This document shows positions 57,600 to 64,000 of a DNA stretch of 64,000 bases, piece by piece (position 1 is the first letter of the stretch; each line of letters starts with the position of its first letter). A program made the translations under genes and the position numbers. A model generated the notes under the pieces. It was not told where the DNA came from. It saw only the letters and a list, made by a program, of their open reading frames with translations, and did no database searches. This stretch comes from Megaleporinus macrocephalus (taxonomy: Eukaryota; Chordata; Actinopteri; Characiformes; Anostomidae), in contig CM038720.1 in the NCBI GenBank assembly GCA_021613375.1, forward strand, positions 9,115,962 through 9,179,961, written 5' to 3'.

Positions 57600-58110
57600 T
57601 AAACTGACTTTCTAGCATTTGTTAGCCTCACATCTCTAAGTTATAGTGAACACAGTTACACAATGATGTCATCTCGTAGCACAGCTTTTATTGCCTGCCT
57701 ATGGACAAGCTTGGCCCACCCTCACATAACACACACAAGAAAGCTATAACAGTTAAAACTATACTGACCACTCTGAAACGGCCTGCTCTGGTCCAGTTTG
57801 GGGGGGGGGGGGGGGGTTATAAATATTATATATAATAACATGATGCCACTCGGTTGGGTAACCAATCAGAACAGATGGGCAAGCTGACAATTCATTTGAC
57901 TTTTGACTTCTAGTGTTTTTTAGACTCATATCTCCAAGTTGAAGTAAAAATTGTGTAAATTGTCAGTTACAAGGTGATGTCATCGTGTAGCACAGCATTT
58001 ATTGCCTGCCTACGGACAAGCTTGGCCCACCCTTACAAAACACACACACACAGAGCATTAACAGTTAAAACTGACCACTCTGAAACGTCCTGCTCCAGTC
58101 TAGCTTGCAA
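57600..58110. repeat. Tandem pair of ~305-bp repeats with a G17 run between
   Basis: TAGCACAGCTTTTATTGCCT and GGACAAGCTTGGCCCACCCT (57676-57725) reappear about 303 bp later (57980-58030), as do AACAGTTAAAACT and GACCACTCTGAAACG. G17 lies at 57800-57816. Related AGCCTCATATCTCCAAGTTG text at 56340 and 60838 shows that the sequence is dispersed locally. Confidence 0.88.
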
Positions 58111-58999
58111 AGGGTGGATCTACTAGTTTGTTCTGCCTGACTTTCAGAATCAGACTCGGACTCAAACTGATATAACAGGACTGACACCACTGTGAGAATA
58201 GCCACAGCTGTGTGGGGGCAGAAATTAAAACATGATGCCACTCGATTGGGTAACCAATTAAAACAGAGTGGGTAAGCTGACCATTCTGAGGACACTAGGA
58301 TTATTAGGAGGCGGGGCTTAAAGACACAAGAGCTATAAAGAGAGTATCCAGAGGGTGAATACAAAAAATACACTATACAGTGTTTGGAAAAACAGAAGCA
58401 TCTGAATCTATTCTGTTCAACCCCAACGTACAGAGCGCATAATAAGGTTCTCCAATATTGACTCATGATGAGATATAAGCTTATAACAAAATACATTCTC
58501 CTCTACCTACAGACACAAACATGGAATCAGCTGAAAGCTTTTTTTGCCTTGCAGAATATACTGATGATCAGCACAGAGTCTGAAAACAAGCGAAATTACA
58601 GCGAGGGTCCTCAGAGGACTCCTCCAAAAATCAAAGAAGCCGGAGAGAAAACAGAAAGAGACTCCTCCCTATTTCACAGGATGCCCACCTTGTTAGCCCG
58701 AAGCACCACTATTAATTAGTGGTGCCACCTCGGCCCCCCCACTCGTTAGCACCCGAGTAAACACTCCTAATTTGTTATGCATTTTAATGATGGCCTTCTC
58801 CAAACATTCAAGAAATGTCTGAGGGTTGAAAAAAAGAAAAGCCCAAACATGCCTGCATACAAGCAGTCGCATACCATACTGGACGGAAAGCAGAGACTTT
58901 TCAAAACAGTCGATATGTTATTCATCGAGGAGGTGTTTCTCAGAAGATCAGATCCTAGATAAGTCTTCTAGCAGGAATTAGCTACAGAGAAAATGTGAC

Positions 59000-59110
59000 T
59001 CGGACTAGCTGTCAGGGGTTAGCTGCCTTGCTCAAGGGCTGGTTCGTGGGATTGAACCAGTAACCTTCCGGTCACAAGGCTGGTTCTCAAACCTCCAGCC
59101 CACGACTGCA
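59000..59110. mobile_element. SINE-like repeat fragment
   Basis: GTCAGGGGTTAGCTGCCTTG, CTCAAGGGCTGGTTCG, GATTGAACCAGTAACCTTCC and GGTCACAAGGCTGGTTCTC match the 3' half of the repeats at 30940 and 51661. Confidence 0.75.
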
Positions 59111-59441
59111 TGGTAAGCTATCAGGAGAATGAATAATCATTAAAAACTTTAATGGAAATTCATGTTAAACTTTTTGTTTCTAAGTAATTCTGCTTTGTTT
59201 TTTTTGCTCTGTTCCTCATGAAAAAATGTAACAGAATGGAAACGGTAACTGCAGGTTCTCCACTACGCAAAAAAGTGAACAATTGTGATGTAACATTTTT
59301 GCACAAGAGCGAGAGTTTGTGTTTTCTGATAATGAAAATGTAATAACTTGTGCTTTATTGCTGTTAAATGAATACAAAGTGTGGCCTATGAGGATCATGT
59401 TAAAGAGAATGATGGGTTTAAAGGGATGTGAGCGAGTGAAC

Positions 59442-59900
59442 ATGTGTATGTATGTATGTATGTATGTATATGTTTGTATGTGTATGTTTGTGTATGTGTG
59501 TGTATATGTGTGTATGTGTGTGAATGTGCATGTATATGTATGTGTGTGTGTATATGAATATGTATGTGTGTGTATATGTGTATGTATGTGTGTGTATATG
59601 TGTATGTATGTGTGTGTATGTGTGTGTATATGTGTATGTATGTGTGTGTATTTATGTGTGTGTATATGTGTGTATGTGTATGTATGTATGTATGTGTACG
59701 TATGTGTGTGTGTATGTGTATGTACGTATGTGTGTGTATGTATGTGTGTATGTATATGTGTACGTATGCGTGTGTATGTATGTGTATGTATATGTGTGTG
59801 TATGTGTGTATGTATATGTGTGTACGTATGTGTGTGTATGTATGTGTATGTGTGTATGTATATGTGTGTGTATGTGTGTATGTATATGTGTGTGTGTGTA

Positions 59901-59986
<86 letters not shown>

Positions 59987-60167
59987 TATATGTGTATGTA
60001 TGTGTGTGTATATGTGTATTTATGTGTGTGTGTATGTGTATTTATGTATGTGTGTGTGTGTATGTGTGTGTGTGTGTGTGCGTGTATGTGTATGTACGTA
60101 TGTGTGTGTATGTATGTGTATGTGTGTATGTATATGTGTGTGTATGTGTGTATGTGTGTGTGTGTGT

Positions 60168-60209
<42 letters not shown>
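59442..60209. repeat. 768-bp TG-rich compound microsatellite, (TGTA)n/(TG)n
   Basis: Continuous mixture of TGTATG, TGTGTA and TG repeats, with almost every second base G on the plus strand. Alternating purine-pyrimidine over this length favours Z-DNA. It yields very long ORFs (up to 296 codons) of Cys-Val-Tyr or His-Thr-Tyr repeats on both strands; none is a gene. Confidence 0.97.
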
Positions 60210-60253
60210 GGCTACTGCTGTTGTTTAAGCTTGTTTTATGTGCTACAATTACA

Positions 60254-60388
60254 TCTTTACTGCCATTCAATACAGGGCGGGCAAGCGAACCTTCCTAATA
60301 CACAGAGAGAAACTCACTGCTGTGTGCTCTGCTGCCGAAACTGAGACTGCAGGCTGGAGGAGTGTGTGTGTGTGTGTGTGTGTGTGTA

Positions 60389-60425
<37 letters not shown>

Positions 60426-60550
60426 CTAGGAAGAGCAGGAGGACAACAGAGGACAGTGTTCATTTACATTGAAGGAACGATTCACTGCTAAAAATCTAAT
60501 TGGTACACGTTTCCACTTGCTGTAGATGTAGCTGATCAGTCAAGACATGT
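60254..60550 (+). repeat. Left arm of a large inverted repeat (partner 61475-61750)
   Basis: CTTTACTGCCATTCAATACA, GGGCGGGCAAGCGAACCTTC, AGCACACAG-region text and TGTAGATGTAGCTGATCAGT have reverse complements at 61475-61750 in reversed order. Both arms carry a (GT)n/(AC)n tract at the same place (60361-60423 here, longer than in the partner). Confidence 0.93.
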
Positions 60551-60859
60551 CTGCTGCTCAAGTTTGCTTCTTCAACAACTCAATAGTCACCCAAATGTGT
60601 TCCATGAGCAAACATCTCTCAACCTGCTCAAACTACATTCTGCTCTTCATTAAACTTGTTTAGACTTGATTGGTTTAAGACACAGTAACTTACTAGGGCC
60701 TATAAACATGAACAAGACTTCATCATCTAACTGAACTTATATGTAATGAAGATCTGGATATGGGTTGAGTGGGTTGAGGGAAGTTGTGGGGAGGTATTTA
60801 CCAGAAAAGGTTTGTGTGACTTTTGACTTAATGTTTGTTAGTCTCATATCTTTCCCATC

Positions 60860-61370
60860 TATCCATTATCTTCTGCTTTATCCCGTTATTCGGGGTCACA
60901 GGGAGGCCAGAGCCAATCCCAGCATCATTTGTCAGAATGAAGAGGGAGACCAGTCCAGAGTTTAAGCCTTTTATTTAAAGGGCTTGCGGTACCGACGTTT
61001 CTCTGAGCTCTCACACCCTGGTCTGCCCTGGTCCAACCTGGTCTCAAAGATAACTGTGACTGCTTGTGAGAGCTTTTTTCGGCCCTTGTACACCTGGTCA
61101 GTCGTTATTCTTTTGGGTAGAGTGGTTCTCAAATAGAAGTTCCCAAGATAACGCTGCAGGGTATATGGCCCTATATGGCAGGGGTCCCAAAAAGCCCTGA
61201 CCTTCCCATGAGCTCCGAGCCTTCTGTCTAATCAGATTTATATAAATTCACAACAGCCAACACACACTCACACACACAGGCAATTTAGAGTGAGCGATCA
61301 ACCTAACATGCATGTGTTTGGACTGTGGGAGGAAACCGGAGTACCCGGAGGAAACCCACTCAAACACTCT
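60860..61370. mobile_element. Split copy of the 54554-type repeat with a nested insertion
   Basis: The left piece (60860-60935: CATTATCTTCTGCTTTATCC, CCAGAGCCAATCCCAG) and right piece (61255-61365: CATGCATGTGTTTGGACTGT, GGAGGAAACCGGAGTACCC) belong together. Between them, 60960-61220 is the dispersed repeat also seen at 31673-31960. Confidence 0.75.
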
Positions 61371-61474
61371 ATTTAGATGTAAGTGAGAAATTGTGTAAAT
61401 GAATTTTTTTGCTAGACCGTTTGCTTTAATTCTGCTTTTGTTTAAGTGAAGCTAAATTGAACAGCGAACATGTC

Positions 61475-61750
61475 ACATGTTTTGACTGATCAGCTACATC
61501 TACAGCAAGCGGAAACATGTACCAATTAGATTTCTTTGTGGTGAATCATTCCTTTAATGTAAATTAACACTGTCCTCTGTTGTCCTCCTGCTCTTCCTAT
61601 CCACCCACCCACCCCCACACACACACACACACACACACACACTCCTCCAGCCTGCAGTCTCAGTTTCGGCAGCAGAGCACACAGCAGTGAGTTTCTCTCT
61701 GTGTATTAGGAAGGCTCGCTCGCCTGCCCTGTATTGAATGGCAGTAAAGA
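61475..61750 (-). repeat. Right arm of the large inverted repeat
   Basis: Reverse-complement partner of 60254-60550, containing (AC)n at 61615-61642. The arms are about 925 bp apart. An 85-codon minus-strand ORF inside mirrors a short plus ORF in the other arm (shared peptide HREKLTAVCSAAETETAGWR), which reflects the duplication rather than coding function. Confidence 0.93.
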
Positions 61751-61768
61751 CAACAGAGGGGCATGCGA

Positions 61769-61994
61769 AGTATCTCCAAAATTGCAACTTTACAAGAGAG
61801 ACCAAAAACATACTTTACTTTCAATGTAAGTCAATGGAACCAGAATTTTTCCCAAGCTGTTTTGGGGCACTTCTATTGGTCCATTCATCATGAAATTTAA
61901 ACGTAATGTAAATGACCATTGGTGTGTTCAAATAATGTAGAAAAAAGAAAATCAACAAAAATGGAGATAAATGTTTTTTATTGGACAGTGAGGA
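61769..61994 (-). mobile_element. 248-bp MITE, copy lacking its left terminus
   Basis: GTATCTCCAAAATTGCAACT, CAATGGAACCAGAATTTTTC, TCTATTGGTCCATTCATCAT and the right end TTTTATTGGACAGTGAGGA followed by TA. It adjoins the inverted-repeat arm, so the arm's formation or insertion may have removed the left end. Confidence 0.87.
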
Positions 61995-62109
61995 TATATC
62001 TAGTTGTATGCTAAAGTTTGGGTCAGATGAAGTACTTGGGTTCTCCATAACCCAAACTTCTCCATAGCACTGTACTAGAGCACAATCCTGTTTCTCCTAA
62101 ACTGCAACC

Positions 62110-62480
62110 TTACTGGAGAAGGAAGATGAGACTGTGTCAGTTCACTCCCACTTTCAGAGTCAGCGACTGCCTCTACCTGTGCAGTATCTAAAGCTTTTAC
62201 CATCCAGACTTCAAACTGAGACTCTCTCAGCTTTTATTCTGAACTTGTTCTTAATAAACTATAAACACGGTTTAACCAGAGGAGGACGAGTCTCCCCTTG
62301 TGAGTCTTGCTTCCTCCCAAGGTTTCTTCCTCCAGTCTCGAGGAAGTCTTTCTCGCTACTGTCGCCTCTGACTTGCTCACTGGGGGTTACATGTAGTAAC
62401 TGTACATTTACAAACTTCTGTAAAGCTGTTGTAACAACACTGTTGTAAATAAGTGCTACACAAATTAACCTGAATTAAAG
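62110..62480 (+). mobile_element. Non-LTR retrotransposon 3'-region-like repeat, copy 3
   Basis: CTGCCTCTACCTGTGCAGTA, GTCTCCCCTTGTGAGTC, GGTTTCTTCCTCCAGTCTCG, CGCCTCTGACTTGCTCACTG and the tail TAAGTGCTACACAAATTAAC. Same family as 57065-57570, more diverged. Confidence 0.75.
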
Positions 62481-62869
62481 TGAATTATTAAAGGAGCACT
62501 TCATCAAAAATCTAATTTGCCTCTTACACCAGATGTAGCTGATCAGTAAAGACAGGTTTAGTACCCAAAGTGTGCTTCTTTAGTTTACAGACTAATAAAT
62601 CTTCTCTCAGTCTGCTTAAACTACATCCTGCTAAATGTCAGCGTCCTATCAGAGACAACACTTGATTATTGTTTTTCAGAAACATATCCAAGTCTGGTAA
62701 ACACCATATGCAGCCCATATGCAGCATAACGAATCAGCCAGCACTACCCAGAGAGCATATCAATCCATGCACATATTGTATGCTATACATAGTTACACAC
62801 TAAGGGTCTTCACGTCCACATCCGTGTCCATAACCACACGTTTGTATTGTATAGCCATAATAATATAAA

Positions 62870-62874
<5 letters not shown>

Positions 62875-62951
<77 letters not shown>
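62875..62951. repeat. (TA)n microsatellite, ~77 bp
   Basis: TA tract followed by AT-rich sequence to about 63010. Confidence 0.97.
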
Positions 62952-62955
<4 letters not shown>

Positions 62956-63449
62956 TATATAATATTATATAGTAAAGGAACTACTAATATTATATATGTG
63001 TATATAATCCTACACCAAATCCTGTTTTAACCTTAGTAACCCAAAAGATATGGCCTTGCTCGTTTGGGTGTCCTGTTTTGCTCTGGCTTTCCTTTAAAGT
63101 CAGAGCCTTGAGGTCCTGCAAGCGTAGGAAAACAAACACACACACATCACACACCACTCCTGCCCTTCATCCTCTCGCTCCTCTTCCTCCACAGCTTCTT
63201 TTCGTCCCACAGCTTCCCTACTGAGAGGGCATCTGTGGGGAAACGTGAGATAGCCCAAACAAGGCAAGCTCACACACGCCTGCACACTGGGAGCATCTCT
63301 AAAACACACACACACATAAACATGCACACACACTCAGCTCTGTAGGGGCCTGGGCGCTCATTAAAACCTGTAAGAACATCACATCCGAATGTGTGATGAG
63401 TGAAAGAGTGTGTGAGGTGATGGAGACTCCTCTACACTCAGAGGCCATT

Positions 63450-63482
63450 TACACACACACGCACACACACACACACACACAA
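63450..63482. repeat. (CA)n microsatellite
   Basis: ACACACACACGCACACACAC and onwards. The surrounding 63100-63600 is CA-rich with no recognised gene. Confidence 0.93.
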
Positions 63483-63737
63483 GCACAACAACAGCTCTCT
63501 TTGTCCACCTACACACAGCTTACGGCTCACAAATATGTCTATAGGGCTGCCAATGCATGGACGAACCTATACATATCTGCTTATATTCATATATTTACAG
63601 GACTAAGATGTTCTTAATTAGTATAGAAAGGAATGAAAAACAGGACTAAACAAAATAATCATCTCTACTTCGTTACTGAGGTTATATTTTAAGATTAAAT
63701 GTAATATATACACATATATGTATGTGTGTGTGTGTGG

Positions 63738-63738
63738 T

Positions 63739-63809
<71 letters not shown>
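63738..63809. repeat. (TA)n microsatellite
   Basis: 72-bp TA tract preceded by (GT)n (63723-63736). A further short TA tract is at 63871-63892. Confidence 0.96.
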
Positions 63810-63815
<6 letters not shown>

Positions 63816-63892
63816 CTGTAATGTATTACAAATAGGACCTATTACACATTAGCAGTTGCCATCAACAAATGATATATATATATATATATATA

Positions 63893-64000
63893 CACTACCA
63901 ATCAAAAGTTTAGGATCACTTTAGAATTTCATTTCATGCAATTTTCATGCAATTCACAAACAATATTGTCCATTTCACAATTATATAAAGTGTATCAGAT
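63893..64000 (+). mobile_element. Tc1-type MITE, copy 5, cut by the window edge
   Basis: Begins CACTACCAATCAAAAGTTTA directly after a TA tract and continues as copies 1 and 3 (TTCATTTCATGCAATTTTCA, CAAACAATATTGTCCATTTC). The rest lies outside the window. Confidence 0.9.

Larger units (their letters stand above)
42530..64000 (-). other. msi2: Upstream msi2 intron (incomplete)
   Basis: At least 21.5 kb from the acceptor at 42530 to the window edge. I found no further Musashi coding exon here. Sub-features are listed. Stretches where I recognise nothing: 44420-44890, 45400-45880, 46980-47460, 48330-49540, 51810-52540, 53110-53780, 56310-57050, 58110-58990, 59110-59440, 62480-62870 and 62960-63430. 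Several of these share short blocks with neighbours (for example TTGTTAGCCTCATATCTCC), pointing to old repeats. Confidence 0.85.

Noticed and set aside
59319..60270. ORFs of 234-296 codons (Cys-Val-Tyr or His-Thr-Tyr repeats) on both strands
   Set aside because: They are translations of the TG/TGTA microsatellite; all frames are open and no non-repeat sequence supports coding.
42530..64000. Search for the remaining Musashi exons (RRM2 end, YPNF…YQFPG segment)
   Set aside because: I found no matching reading frame with splice sites; they probably lie to the right of the window.

Overview
This is vertebrate nuclear DNA, most likely from a ray-finned (teleost) fish. It has spliced exons, hAT and Tc1-type DNA transposons, decayed LINEs and SINE-like repeats, and very abundant (TA)n, (CA)n and minisatellite DNA. 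From memory, some of the repeats resemble ones common in otophysan fishes (characins, catfishes, knifefishes), but I could not test this. There is no bacterial, phage or CRISPR-like content.

The only protein-coding gene I can support is the 3' part of a Musashi-2 RNA-binding protein gene (msi2), on the minus strand across the window. Four coding exons are readable. In transcript order they are 42529-42407 (Ala-rich segment), 25136-24957 (a 60-codon cassette-like exon), 17269-17115 (the conserved Pro/Gly/Ser-rich tail) and 7500-7459 (the last 13 codons and stop). The joins between the first three exons are phase 1 and the last is phase 0, with AG/GT borders. The first exon has a second, internal donor. 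Using it and skipping the 60-codon exon gives the tail I recall for mammalian MSI2. The longer choice adds an Arg-Gly-rich stretch and then the 60-codon exon. The two RNA-recognition motifs and the rest of the N-terminal half are not here and should lie beyond 64000.

Layout: 1-7458 is 3' UTR and downstream DNA. It holds a 37-bp minisatellite (1040-2325), a complete non-autonomous hAT element carrying a 36-bp minisatellite (3493-4710) and a foldback element (6310-6985). 7501-17114 is an intron with a second hAT family and an 80-bp minisatellite array with 560-bp higher-order units. 17270-24956 is an intron with a ~366-bp satellite array. 25137-42406 is an intron with Tc1-type MITEs, nested LINE/SINE/hAT remnants, simple tandem arrays and several complex, repeat-free blocks that look like conserved intronic elements. 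42530-64000 is an upstream intron with a dead Tc1 transposase gene, hAT copies, a SINE-derived minisatellite, a 770-bp TG-rich tract and a ~280-bp inverted repeat.

Low-complexity DNA adjoins every variable splice site: a (TG)n tract at the 17269 acceptor, a ~90-nt polypyrimidine tract at the 25136 acceptor, and a (TA)n tract 45 nt from the 42529 acceptor. No previously undescribed gene system is evident. The points most worth checking are the alternative splicing of the msi2 tail and the repeat architecture.
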